A stretch of 64,000 bases of DNA, from NCBI GenBank assembly GCA_045567335.1, contig JBJLCZ010000002.1:12170-76169 (forward strand), in the 5' to 3' direction. Origin of the DNA: Pelagilacustribacter sp045567335. GTDB lineage: Bacteria > Pseudomonadota > Alphaproteobacteria > Pelagibacterales > Pelagibacteraceae. How positions within the stretch are numbered: position 1 is the first letter of the stretch; each line of letters starts with the position of its first letter. Of this stretch, positions 8,330 through 17,446 are shown one piece after another. Below the pieces are notes generated by a model. The model ran no database searches, was not told the DNA's origin, and was given only the letters and a program-made list of their open reading frames with translations. The translations under genes and the position numbers were made by a program.

Positions 8330-10147
8330 TTACTCTACAGTGACTGATTTAGCAAGATTTCTAGGTTTATCGATATCACAATTTTTTAACAATGCTACAT
8401 GATATGCTAATAACTGAAGCGGAATTGTTATTAAAAAAGGTGATAAAACGTTTTCTATTAAAGGAACTCTAATTCCAAATCTAATATTTTCATTTAAAAC
8501 TTCTTTTTTTAAATCTGTGATAAGCAATATTTTTCCTCCTCTTGCTATGACTTCTTGCATATTTGAAATAGTTTTTTGAAAATATCGATCATTAGGTGCT
8601 ATAACTATTACTGGTAAGCCATTCTCTATTAAAGCTAATGGACCATGTTTCATCTCACCAGCAGGGTATCCCTCGGCATGAAGATAAGATAGTTCTTTCA
8701 GTTTTAAAGCACCTTCTAAGGCTATCGGAAAAGACAAGCCTCTTCCTAAAAACATTGAACCTTTTGCATCAAGAAAATCTTTAGCAATCACCTGTATTTT
8801 TTCTTCAGTTTTTAAACTTTCTTTCAACATTGATGGTAATCTGGTTAAACTTTTTATTTTTTCTTTATAAGATTTTATTTTTAAGTCTCCTCTAATAAAC
8901 GACATCTTTAAACAAAGTATATATAAAACTAGCATTTGACCTAAAAAAGCTTTAGTGGAAGCAACTCCAATTTCTGGACCTGCATGTATTGGCAAAACCC
9001 AATCTGAATTTCTAGCAATAGTGCTCTCAACTACGTTTACAATTGAACAAGTTTTAACTTTATTTTTTATACATAAATTTAAAGCAGAAGCAGTGTCTGC
9101 AGTTTCACCAGATTGAGATACAAAAATATATAAATTTTCTTTATTAAATCTTATATTTCTGTATCTAAATTCAGAGGCAATATCTATTTCGACATCTATT
9201 GTTGATAATTCTTCAAACCAATATTTAGCAACTAAACAAGAATGATATGCAGTTCCACAACCAACCAAAACTAGCTTTTTAATATTTTTTGGTTTTATAG
9301 GAAACTCATAAAAATTAATATCTTCTCTTAAACTATCAACATACTCATTTATACAATTTTTTATTGTATTAGGTTGTTCAAATATTTCCTTAGACATAAA
9401 ATTTTTATAATCACCCTTTTCACTTAAATTTTTATCTTCGGTCAGTACGAAAACTTTTTTGTTTACTTTGTTTTTTTTAGTGTCATAAAAATCCACATTA
9501 TCTTTGGTCAGAACACAGATGTCTCCATCATCTAAATAAGAAATTTTATTTGTCATAGATTTTAGAGCATATGAGTCTGAACCAAGATAATTTTCATTTT
9601 TAGAGTAACCTACAGCTAAAGGACTTCCGTTCCTTGCTCCAATAATCATATTGTCAAAATTTTTAAAAATTATTCCTATCGCAAAACTACCTTTTAATTT
9701 TTTTAATGTTTCATAAACGGAGTCTAAGGGTTTTGTAGTTTTTAAAGCTTCGGTTATTAATAAAGTAATTACTTCGGTATCTGTCTGAGATTTAAATGTA
9801 GCACCCTTTGTTTCTAACTCTTTTTTTAATTGTACAGAATTTTCTATAATACCATTATGTACAACTGAAACTATCTCGCTCGAATGAGGATGTGCATTAA
9901 TTTGATTTGGAACTCCATGTGTGGCCCACCTGACATGTCCAATGCCAATATTTCCTGAAGCAGGATTTTTAAATAATATTTTTTCCAACTGTTCTACTCT
10001 TCCTGAACATTTTTTTTCATTAATTTCTTTATTGTTTAATGTTGCTAATCCTGCTGAGTCATATCCTCTATATTCTAGTCTTTTTAGAGAGTTAATAATG
10101 TTGTTTGAAACAGGTTTATTGCTAGCTATACCAATTATTCCACACAT
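8330..10147 (-). CDS. glmS: Glutamine-fructose-6-phosphate aminotransferase
   Basis: A full-length 605-residue GlmS. It opens MCGIIGIAS, with the catalytic Cys2 exposed after Met removal. The Ntn glutaminase domain shows RGYDSAGLA, HVRWATHG and HNGIIEN. Two SIS isomerase domains follow, with GCGTAYHS, SQSGETADT, GPEIGVASTKAF and HAEGYPAGEMKHGPLALI, and the terminal KSVTVE. It converts fructose-6-P to glucosamine-6-P for peptidoglycan and LPS. Its ATG overlaps the upstream acetyltransferase stop as TAATG, so two steps of UDP-GlcNAc synthesis are coupled. No glmS ribozyme-like leader is visible or expected inside this operon. Confidence 0.98.
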   Translation of the reverse strand: MCGIIGIASNKPVSNNIINSLKRLEYRGYDSAGLATLNNKEINEKKCSGRVEQLEKILFKNPASGNIGIGHVRWATHGVPNQINAHPHSSEIVSVVHNGIIENSVQLKKELETKGATFKSQTDTEVITLLITEALKTTKPLDSVYETLKKLKGSFAIGIIFKNFDNMIIGARNGSPLAVGYSKNENYLGSDSYALKSMTNKISYLDDGDICVLTKDNVDFYDTKKNKVNKKVFVLTEDKNLSEKGDYKNFMSKEIFEQPNTIKNCINEYVDSLREDINFYEFPIKPKNIKKLVLVGCGTAYHSCLVAKYWFEELSTIDVEIDIASEFRYRNIRFNKENLYIFVSQSGETADTASALNLCIKNKVKTCSIVNVVESTIARNSDWVLPIHAGPEIGVASTKAFLGQMLVLYILCLKMSFIRGDLKIKSYKEKIKSLTRLPSMLKESLKTEEKIQVIAKDFLDAKGSMFLGRGLSFPIALEGALKLKELSYLHAEGYPAGEMKHGPLALIENGLPVIVIAPNDRYFQKTISNMQEVIARGGKILLITDLKKEVLNENIRFGIRVPLIENVLSPFLITIPLQLLAYHVALLKNCDIDKPRNLAKSVTVE

Positions 10148-10794
10148 TATTTTTTCTTTTTTCTTTTATACTTTTTAATTTCTAATTGAGGAGATCGCGT
10201 TATTGCTAAAGATTGTTTTTTGACATTGTTTGTAATTACTGATCCTGCACCAATTGTGGAATTTTTTTCAATTTTAATTGGAGCAACTAAAGAGGAGTTA
10301 GAGCCTATAAAAACATTATCGGCAATCTTAGTTTTATTTTTGTTAACTCCATCATAATTACAAGTGATTGTACCTGCTCCAATATTAGAATTTTTTCCTA
10401 TCTCTGTGTCGCCTATATAAGATAGGTGATTAACTTTTGAACTAGAATTAATTATTGATTTTTTTGTCTCCACAAAGTTTCCTATTTTAGACCCTTTTTT
10501 TAAAACTGTTCCAGACCTAATTCTTGCGTAAGGTCCAACTATGACTTTGTTTTCTATTTTAGCTCCCTCAATATAACTAAAAGATTTAATTATTGTATTG
10601 TTTCCAATTTTTACCTTTGGTCCTAAAACTACATAAGGTTCAATTATTACATTTTTTCCAAATAAAGTATCTTTTGATAGAAATATTGTCTCTGGGGCTA
10701 TAAGATTAACTCCTTTTATTAAAGCGTTATTTCTTAGTTTTTCTTGTTTAAGTCTATAAGAGTTAATTTTTTTAAATTTTATATTTGTCTTCAT
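10147..10794 (-). CDS. glmU: Glucosamine-1-phosphate N-acetyltransferase, stand-alone C-terminal half of GlmU
   Basis: A 215-residue left-handed beta-helix protein aligning with the C-terminal domain of GlmU. GPYARIRSGT, IGNFVETKKS, NHLSYIGDTEIG, NIGAGTITCNYDG, FIGSNSSLVAP and AITRSPQ reproduce the acetyl-CoA-binding repeats, including the catalytic His in NHLSYIG and the Asn and Lys around the TCNYDG turn. The N-terminal uridyltransferase domain (about 230 residues, LAAGxGTRM signature) is absent. The 5' region upstream to 10863 does not encode it. It should therefore make GlcNAc-1-P only, with the UDP transfer done by another protein. Its TAATG overlap with glmS supports the role. Confidence 0.85.
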   Translation of the reverse strand: MKTNIKFKKINSYRLKQEKLRNNALIKGVNLIAPETIFLSKDTLFGKNVIIEPYVVLGPKVKIGNNTIIKSFSYIEGAKIENKVIVGPYARIRSGTVLKKGSKIGNFVETKKSIINSSSKVNHLSYIGDTEIGKNSNIGAGTITCNYDGVNKNKTKIADNVFIGSNSSLVAPIKIEKNSTIGAGSVITNNVKKQSLAITRSPQLEIKKYKRKKKK

Positions 10795-10863
10795 AAAAAA
10801 TTCTTTATATTAATTATGTAATTGTAATAAGTCACAAAATATTTCTTTTTAATACTTATAAAT

Positions 10864-11526
10864 ATGACTCAAAATTATACTATTTTATTCGATTTAGATG
10901 GAACACTAGTTGACACAGCTCCAGATTTAATGGCTGCACATAATCATGTAATGAAAAAATTTGGTCATGAACAAAAAAAAATGTCAGATATAAAATCTTT
11001 AGCTGGAAAAGGAGCTTGGGTAATGATGCAAAGATCATTTAAAAAAGAAATTAACGATGAAACTATAAAAAAAGAAATGACAAAAGAATTTTTAGATTAC
11101 TATAGTAAGAATATTGATAAAGGTAGTAAACCAGTTAAAGGTATAATAGAATTTTTAGAATGGGCAAAATCAAATAATATTTCTTCAGCGGTTTGTACAA
11201 ATAAACAAGAAAGATTAGCTATTGACCTTCTTAAAAAAATTAAACTTTTTGATTACTTCGAATATGTTGCTGGTTGCGATACTTTTGATTTTAATAAACC
11301 AGATCCTAGACATTTAACCAATGTAATTGAAATTATAGGCGGCGATCTAAAAAAAACAATAATGGTAGGAGATAGCGAGGTAGATTCAAATTCAGCTCAA
11401 AATGCCAAAATACCATTTGTTCTAGTTGAAGATGGGTATACAGAAAAATCAATAAGTGAAATTAAACACAATTTTTTAATTAAAGATTTTGTTAGTTTTG
11501 ATAAAATTATTAAAAAATATCTATGA
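10864..11526 (+). CDS. gph: HAD-family phosphatase, phosphoglycolate phosphatase-like
   Basis: A 220-residue haloacid dehalogenase hydrolase. Motif I is FDLDGTLVDTAPD at residues 10-22, with nucleophile and acid Asp two residues apart. Motif II is VCTNKQ near 115, and motifs III/IV are FNKPDP and MVGDSEVDSNSA. The helical cap after motif I (subclass C1) is that of Gph, which removes phosphate from 2-phosphoglycolate. Other C1 substrates cannot be excluded. It overlaps the LysE-type gene by four bases (ATGA). It is divergent from the glmU-glmS run across a 69-base gap that must carry both promoters. Confidence 0.85.
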   Translation: MTQNYTILFDLDGTLVDTAPDLMAAHNHVMKKFGHEQKKMSDIKSLAGKGAWVMMQRSFKKEINDETIKKEMTKEFLDYYSKNIDKGSKPVKGIIEFLEWAKSNNISSAVCTNKQERLAIDLLKKIKLFDYFEYVAGCDTFDFNKPDPRHLTNVIEIIGGDLKKTIMVGDSEVDSNSAQNAKIPFVLVEDGYTEKSISEIKHNFLIKDFVSFDKIIKKYL

Positions 11527-12122
11527 TTAATTTTACTTTATTTTCTGCATTAGCAACCTTTTATTTTACAATGTTTTTTACTCCAGGGCCGAATAACGCA
11601 ATGCTTACTGCATCAGGAATGAAATTTGGTTTTATTAGAACTCTTCCACATGCAATTGGTATTCCTCTGGGTCATATTCTACAAATTGGCTTAACGTGTT
11701 TTGGATTGGCGAACCTTTTTTTAATCTATCCTCAAATACAATTTTATATGAAGATTTTATGTTTTTTATATCTACTATATCTTGGTTGGAAAATGATTGG
11801 TTCATTCAGTTTAATTCAAAAAGAAACTGGTAGGCCACTTAAATTATATGAAGCATCTCTATTTCAATTTGTAAATCCTAAAGCTTGGTCAATAGCTATT
11901 GCGGTTGCATCTGGATTTTTTCCTAGTGAAGAAAATATTTTTGTAGGAGTGTTTTTTGTTACCATAACTGCTGCAGTAATTTGTTTTCCAACTATAAGTT
12001 TATGGGTATTATTTGGAAGCGGGTTAAGAAAATTTATAAATAATGAAAAAACAAAAAAAATAATAGAATATCTACTTGCACTATTATTAGTTTTAACTGG
12101 CTTATTTATTTTGATTAAATAA
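11523..12122 (+). CDS. LysE/RhtB-family amino-acid exporter
   Basis: A 199-residue integral membrane protein with about six hydrophobic segments. The family hallmark FFTPGPNNAMLTASGMKFG near residues 18-36 is present, followed by PHAIGIPLGH and the FVNPKAWSIAIA segment. RhtB/LysE proteins export amino acids or derivatives such as homoserine, threonine or lysine. The substrate cannot be read from the sequence. It overlaps gph by four bases and is followed by prpB after 40 bases, so it may share their transcript. Confidence 0.85.
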   Translation: MINFTLFSALATFYFTMFFTPGPNNAMLTASGMKFGFIRTLPHAIGIPLGHILQIGLTCFGLANLFLIYPQIQFYMKILCFLYLLYLGWKMIGSFSLIQKETGRPLKLYEASLFQFVNPKAWSIAIAVASGFFPSEENIFVGVFFVTITAAVICFPTISLWVLFGSGLRKFINNEKTKKIIEYLLALLLVLTGLFILIK

Positions 12123-12162
12123 TCTTTGATTTTTATATCTCTCTCTAATATAAGTCTATCCA

Positions 12163-13059
12163 ATGCATTTTACAAAAAAAACATCATTGGAAAAAAGAAT
12201 AGATTTTGTTAAAAAATTACAATCGAAAAAATTATTAAGATTTCCAGGTGCTTATAATCCTTTGTGTGCAAAACTTATTGCAGAAATCGGTTTTGATGGT
12301 GTTTATATTTCAGGAGGAGTAATGTCTAACGATTTAGGTCTTCCAGACATAGGGCTAACTACATTAAATCAAGTAAGTTATAGAGGTGAGCAAATATCAA
12401 GGGTCTCTGACCTACCTACTATAATTGATGCTGATACAGGTTTTGGTAACTGTAAAGAAACTATTATTACTTTTGAGAAAAAGGGATTGGCAGGATGTCA
12501 TATAGAAGACCAAATAGCTGAAAAAAGATGTGGTCATTTAGATAACAAAGAACTCATTTCAAAAAATGAAATGATAAAAAAAATTAAAGAATCAGTTAAC
12601 GCAAGAAAAGATAAAAACTTTTTAATTATTGTTAGAACAGATGCTAATACAGTTGAAGGTATTGATAAAACATTAGATAGAATAAGAGCTTATGAAGATG
12701 CAGGAGCAGATATGATTTTTCCAGAAGCTATGAAAAATGAAAAAGAATTTGAAAAGGTCAGAAAAATTTCAAAAGGTTTTTTATTGGCCAATATGACTGA
12801 ATTCGGAAAATCAAAACTTTTAAATAAATCTGAATTAGAAAATTTAGGATATAATTTAGTTATTTATCCTGTTACAACACAAAGATTAGCAATGCAAAAT
12901 GTAGAGAATGGCTTGAAAACAATATTTGATGATGGTCATCAAAACAATGTTATAGATAAAATGCAGACTAGAAAAAGGTTGTATGAGCTAGTAGAATATG
13001 AGAAGTACAATACGCCAGATAAAAAAATTACAGATTTTTCAACTGAAGGACACGAATAA
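12163..13059 (+). CDS. prpB: 2-methylisocitrate lyase
   Basis: A 298-residue isocitrate lyase/PEP mutase superfamily barrel. PGAYNPLCAKLIAEIGFDGVY near residue 26 and the metal-binding DADTGFGN fit PrpB. The catalytic loop KRCGH (near residue 124) and IVRTDAN also fit, as does the length; glyoxylate-cycle isocitrate lyases are well over 400 residues. It splits 2-methylisocitrate into pyruvate and succinate, the last step of propionate oxidation by the methylcitrate cycle. Its stop overlaps the prpC start (TAATG), consistent with a two-gene operon. Confidence 0.93.
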   Translation: MHFTKKTSLEKRIDFVKKLQSKKLLRFPGAYNPLCAKLIAEIGFDGVYISGGVMSNDLGLPDIGLTTLNQVSYRGEQISRVSDLPTIIDADTGFGNCKETIITFEKKGLAGCHIEDQIAEKRCGHLDNKELISKNEMIKKIKESVNARKDKNFLIIVRTDANTVEGIDKTLDRIRAYEDAGADMIFPEAMKNEKEFEKVRKISKGFLLANMTEFGKSKLLNKSELENLGYNLVIYPVTTQRLAMQNVENGLKTIFDDGHQNNVIDKMQTRKRLYELVEYEKYNTPDKKITDFSTEGHE

Positions 13060-14183
13060 TGAGCGATGACATAAAGAAAGGCCTGTTAGGTATAGTAGTT
13101 GACGAAACAACAATTTCTCAAGTTGTTCCCGAGCTTAGCGCCTTGACTTATAGAGGTTATAAAGTTCAGGATCTTTGTGACAAATGTGATTTTGAAGAAG
13201 TTGCATATTTAGTTCTTCATGGAGAGTTGCCAAGTAAAAAACAATTAAAAAAATTTATTAAGGAAGAAAGATCAGAAAGGAAGCTTTCAAAAAAAATAAT
13301 TAAAGATATACAAAATATGCCAAAAAACGCACATCCTATGGATGTAATTAGAACTTGCGTAAGTTTAATGGCTTTAGAAGATAAAGATACAAAAGATAAT
13401 TCTCCAAAAGCAAATATGAGAAAGACAATGAAAATATTTGCTAAAACACCTACTGCTGTAGCTGCTTACTTTAGAGTAAGAAAAGGTAAAAAGATAATTT
13501 CACCAAATGCTAAATTATCTTTTGCTGAAAACTTTTTTAAAATGATGTTTAACAAAGTTCCAGATAAAGAGATTGTTAGAGCTTTTGATATATCTTTGAT
13601 CTTGTATGCGGAACATAGTTTTAATGTCTCCACATTTACTGCGAGAACAATTACAAGTAGTTTATCTGATTTGCATGGCGCTATTACTGGAGCTATAGCA
13701 TCTTTAAAAGGGCCATTGCATGGAGGTGCAAACGAAGCTGTGATGCACATGATGAAAGAAATTGGAAAACCTGAAAAAGCAAAAACATGGTTAGAAAATG
13801 CATTAGCAAAAAAGAGAGTTGTAATGGGTTTCGGTCATAGGGTTTATAGAACAGGCGATTCAAGAGTTCCAACAATGAAACATTATATGTTTAAAGTAGC
13901 AAAACTACTTAAAAAAGATAAATACATAAAAATGTATGAATCTTTAGAAAAAATTATGCTTGAAAAGAAAAATATTCACCCAAACGTTGATTTTCCATGT
14001 GGGCCAACTTATTATATGATGGGAATTGATATTGATTTTTACACTCCAATATTCGTAATGTCGAGAATTACAGGTTGGTCTGCACATATAATGGAACAAC
14101 ATACTTCTAATAAGCTAATAAGACCTTTATCTAAATACAAAGGTGAAGAAGTAAGGGAAGTTATAAATTTAAACTATAGATAA
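13059..14183 (+). CDS. prpC: 2-methylcitrate synthase (citrate synthase family)
   Basis: A 374-residue short citrate synthase. Three catalytic regions can be seen: AEHSFNVSTFTARTITS with its His, GPLHGGANEAVM, and MGFGHRVYRTGDSR, then DFPCGPTYYMMGI with its Asp-bearing block. The opening GLLGIVVDETTIS and adjacency to prpB indicate the methylcitrate synthase subgroup, joining propionyl-CoA and oxaloacetate. Such enzymes often keep some acetyl-CoA activity. No prpD or acnD follows; the next gene is nrdB in the opposite direction, so the dehydration/hydration steps must be encoded elsewhere. Confidence 0.9.
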   Translation: MSDDIKKGLLGIVVDETTISQVVPELSALTYRGYKVQDLCDKCDFEEVAYLVLHGELPSKKQLKKFIKEERSERKLSKKIIKDIQNMPKNAHPMDVIRTCVSLMALEDKDTKDNSPKANMRKTMKIFAKTPTAVAAYFRVRKGKKIISPNAKLSFAENFFKMMFNKVPDKEIVRAFDISLILYAEHSFNVSTFTARTITSSLSDLHGAITGAIASLKGPLHGGANEAVMHMMKEIGKPEKAKTWLENALAKKRVVMGFGHRVYRTGDSRVPTMKHYMFKVAKLLKKDKYIKMYESLEKIMLEKKNIHPNVDFPCGPTYYMMGIDIDFYTPIFVMSRITGWSAHIMEQHTSNKLIRPLSKYKGEEVREVINLNYR

Positions 14184-14328
14184 TATTTGTTTTTAATTGC
14201 TTGGATATTTTCTTTATTTAAATCGATTAATTTGTAATTTTTTTTTGTTCATTTCATTAATTGTTCTAGATTATAGTTAACAGGTTTGAGCCTATTGACA
14301 CAAATCCGAAATTAGACAATTTTATCCC

Positions 14329-15336
14329 TTAAGCAAAAACCTCGCCCCAAGTTCCTTGAGTAGATGCTTTAGAATATTCTGTAGCTCTACCTTCAAAGAA
14401 ATTCATGTGTTCGACACCATTTAACATAGTGTCTAACCACACAAGAGGATTTTTCTTAACATCATATATTGGTTCAAGACCTAACTGTTCAAGTCGTCTA
14501 TTTCCAATAAATCTAATATATTGCTTAACTTCGTTAGCTGTTAATCCAGGTAACGGACCCATTTGAAAAGCTAAATCTATAAATGCATCTTCATGTACTA
14601 CAATTGTTTTACATGCATCTACTATTTCTTTTTTTAGTTTATCATTCCAAATTTGAGGCTCCTCTTTTATGAATTCCTTAAAAAGTCTAATCATAGAATT
14701 ACAATGCAATGTTTCGTCTCTAACGGACCAAGTTACAATTTGACCCATACCTTTCATTTTATTGTGTCTAGGAAAATTTAATAAAATTGCAAAACTTGCA
14801 AATAATTGAAGTCCTTCTGTAAAAGCAGAAAAGACTGCCATTGTCATTGCAATATTATGTTTAGACTTTACATCAAAACCTTGCATGTAGTCGTACTTAT
14901 CTTTCATTTCTTTATATTTCATGAAAGCTGAATATTCAGTTTCAGGCATGCCAATTGTGTCAAGTAAGTGTGAATAAGCAGCAATGTGAACTGTCTCCAT
15001 TGCAGCGAACGCAGTCATCATCATTAAAACTTCTGTCGGCTTAAACACAGTTGTGTAGTGCCGTAAATAACAATTATTAACTTCTACATCTGCTTGAGTA
15101 AAAAATCTAAATATGTGTGTTAAAAGATTTTTTTCAGCTGATGTAATATTTTTTTGCCAATCTCTAACATCATCACCTAATGGAACTTCTTCTGGCAACC
15201 AATGAATTCTTTGTTGTGTTAACCAAGCATCGTAGCACCAAGGGTACCTAAAAGGCTTGTAAACTGGATTTTCTACTAATAATCCCATTTTTTTTGGTTG
15301 AATTAATTCTGACTTAGTTTTTTCTGCTACTGACAT
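14329..15336 (-). CDS. nrdB: Ribonucleoside-diphosphate reductase beta subunit
   Basis: The radical-bearing subunit of an aerobic class Ia reductase, about 335 residues. AMETVHIAAYSHLLD supplies Glu, His and, four residues after the His, the tyrosyl-radical Tyr. FTEGLQLFASFAIL and RDETLHCNSMI supply the second set of carboxylate/His iron ligands. I placed the start at the ATG of MSVAEKTK (15336) because GAGGAG lies eight bases upstream. The SD and start are embedded in the last codons of nrdA, giving translational coupling. A GTG three codons earlier is less likely. No N-terminal ATP-cone is fused. Confidence 0.95.
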   Translation of the reverse strand: MSVAEKTKSELIQPKKMGLLVENPVYKPFRYPWCYDAWLTQQRIHWLPEEVPLGDDVRDWQKNITSAEKNLLTHIFRFFTQADVEVNNCYLRHYTTVFKPTEVLMMMTAFAAMETVHIAAYSHLLDTIGMPETEYSAFMKYKEMKDKYDYMQGFDVKSKHNIAMTMAVFSAFTEGLQLFASFAILLNFPRHNKMKGMGQIVTWSVRDETLHCNSMIRLFKEFIKEEPQIWNDKLKKEIVDACKTIVVHEDAFIDLAFQMGPLPGLTANEVKQYIRFIGNRRLEQLGLEPIYDVKKNPLVWLDTMLNGVEHMNFFEGRATEYSKASTQGTWGEVFA

Positions 15337-17276
15337 GATAAACACTCCTCATAGTTATTTTCTTCATTGTTTGATTGATTTTTTTTCTTATAAACGTTTT
15401 TTGTTACATCAGTTGATGATCCAGCAGTTACGTCTTCTGCTCTTTGTATCGATTTAGATCTACAATAATAAAGACTTTTCAAACCTTTTTTCCAAGCTTG
15501 AAAATGTATTGCGTGTAATTCTTTTTTATGTATATCAGCGGGCACAAAAACATTTATTGATTGAGCTTGTGAAATATGAGGTGTTCTATCTGCCCCAAGC
15601 TCTATAACCCATCTTTGATCTATCTCAAAAGCTGTTTTAAAAGTATCTTTTTCATCTTTAGTTAAAAACTCTAAATGAGATACGGATCCTTGATTGGTTG
15701 TTATACTAGACCATGTTTCTTCATCGTCTTTTTTATATTTTTGTAATAATTTTTTTAGATATTTGTTTCTTACATTAAATGAACCTGACAAAGTTTTGTG
15801 GGTGTAGCTATTTCCTGAAATTGGCTCTACTCCAGCAGAGGTTCCTCCACAAATAATTGAAATAGAAGCAGTTGGCGCTATCGCAGTTTTATTTGAAAAT
15901 CTTTCTTTAATTCCATAATCAGCTGCGTCCGGACACGGTCCCCTCTCTTCAGCTAGTAATATAGAAGCGGTATCTACTTTCTCTTGAATATTTTTAAAAA
16001 TTTTTTTATTCCAAACTTTGCTCATAACTGAACCAAAAGGAATACTTTTTTGTTGAAAATATGAGTGCAAACCCATAACGCCTAAACCTACACTTCTTTC
16101 TCTCATCGCAGAATATTTTGCATTGGCAAACTCATTTGGAGCTCTAGTAATAAAGTCAGTCATTACATTATCTAAAAATTTCATGACATCTTCAATAAAT
16201 TGATTGTTATCTTTCCACTCATCATAGGTATCGAGATTTAAAGAAGAAAGACAACAAACAGCTGTTCTTTCTTTTCCATCATTATCAATTCCAGTTGGTA
16301 GAGTTATCTCACTACATAAGTTTGATGTTTTAACTTTTAAACCAGCTAGTTTATGATGTTGAGGAATTTGTCTGTTAACAGTATCTATATAAATTATATA
16401 CGGTTCACCTGTTTCAACCCTAGCAGTTAAAAGTCTAATCCATAAATTTCTTGCCGGTATTGTAGATTGTACAGATCCATCATTAGGACTTCTAAGAGCC
16501 CATTGACCGTCTGTTTCTACTGCTCTCATAAAATCATCAGTAACTAATACACCGTGGTGTAAGTTTAATGATCTTCTGTTAACATCGCCACCAGTTGGTC
16601 TTCTCATTTCGATAAATTCCTCAATTTCTGGATGGTCAATTTGTAGATAACAAGCTGCTGAGCCTCTTCTTAATGAACCTTGACTTATAGCTAGTGTTAA
16701 AGAATCCATTACTTTTATAAAAGGTATAATTCCTGAAGTTTTACCTACCTTACCTATTTTTTCTCCTATAGATCTTAGATTTCCCCAATAACTTCCTATT
16801 CCACCACCTCTAGCTGCTAACCAAACATTTTCTTCCCACAAGTTGGTTATGCCCTTGAGGCTATCATTAGCTTCATTTAAAAAACAAGATATTGGTAGTC
16901 CTCTTTCTGTACCTCCGTTCGATAAAACCGGTGTTGCAGGCATGAACCATAAGTTACTTATATAATTATAAATTCTTTGAGCATGTAAATTATCATCAGC
17001 GTATATACTTGCTACTCTGGCGAACAAATCTTGAAAAGATTCGTTCTGTCCTAAATATCTATCTCTAAGAGTTTCTTTTCCAAAGTCAGTAAGATTTGAG
17101 TCTCTAGATCGATCGATTTTTATAGTAATTCCTTTTTCATTTTGAAATAACTCTGTTTCACCAGATAAAGAAAAAAGGTCAGGTTTTTTTGGACCATTAT
17201 TTTTTTGTTCATTTTGGTTTTTTTGACTTAGGGAGCCCACAGCTTTTTCTATTGCCAAAGATACGTTTTTATTCAT
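15327..17276 (-). CDS. nrdA: Ribonucleoside-diphosphate reductase alpha subunit
   Basis: A 649-residue catalytic subunit that reduces ribonucleotides. GLPISCFLNEAND holds the first active-site Cys. NLCSEITLPT holds the radical Cys with its Asn and Glu. AVCCLSSLNLD holds the second redox Cys. The C-terminus ends ECLSCQ, the mobile CxxC that is re-reduced by thioredoxin or glutaredoxin. It is about 110 residues shorter than E. coli NrdA. The N-terminal ~90-residue ATP-cone, the overall-activity dATP site, is not recognisable. A 170-base leader upstream contains possible NrdR sites. Confidence 0.95.
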   Translation of the reverse strand: MNKNVSLAIEKAVGSLSQKNQNEQKNNGPKKPDLFSLSGETELFQNEKGITIKIDRSRDSNLTDFGKETLRDRYLGQNESFQDLFARVASIYADDNLHAQRIYNYISNLWFMPATPVLSNGGTERGLPISCFLNEANDSLKGITNLWEENVWLAARGGGIGSYWGNLRSIGEKIGKVGKTSGIIPFIKVMDSLTLAISQGSLRRGSAACYLQIDHPEIEEFIEMRRPTGGDVNRRSLNLHHGVLVTDDFMRAVETDGQWALRSPNDGSVQSTIPARNLWIRLLTARVETGEPYIIYIDTVNRQIPQHHKLAGLKVKTSNLCSEITLPTGIDNDGKERTAVCCLSSLNLDTYDEWKDNNQFIEDVMKFLDNVMTDFITRAPNEFANAKYSAMRERSVGLGVMGLHSYFQQKSIPFGSVMSKVWNKKIFKNIQEKVDTASILLAEERGPCPDAADYGIKERFSNKTAIAPTASISIICGGTSAGVEPISGNSYTHKTLSGSFNVRNKYLKKLLQKYKKDDEETWSSITTNQGSVSHLEFLTKDEKDTFKTAFEIDQRWVIELGADRTPHISQAQSINVFVPADIHKKELHAIHFQAWKKGLKSLYYCRSKSIQRAEDVTAGSSTDVTKNVYKKKNQSNNEENNYEECLSCQ

Positions 17277-17309
17277 ATTGTTACCTATTTAGTGATCGAT
17301 TTAGTATAA

Positions 17310-17356
17310 AACAACTACATGTTGTGTTACATGCTTATTCATATACTATATGCTAT
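17310..17356 (-). promoter_or_regulatory. Possible pair of degenerate NrdR boxes upstream of nrdA
   Basis: Two imperfect 16-base palindromes, at about 17310-17325 (ACAACTACATGTTGT core) and 17341-17356 (ATACTATATGCTAT core), resemble the NrdR consensus acaCwATATATwGtgt. They match at roughly 9-10 of 16 positions each, counted by hand. Their starts are 31 bases apart, the three-helical-turn spacing known for NrdR tandem sites. In an A+T-rich genome such matches can arise by chance. The placement just upstream of nrdA is the main support. Confidence 0.3.
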
Positions 17357-17446
17357 CATAATCAATAGAACATTATAAGAACATTTAATTAAATTTGCAA
17401 GTGGAAAAGTGTGTTAATAAAGCTTTTTTAAAAGTAAAAACTAACA

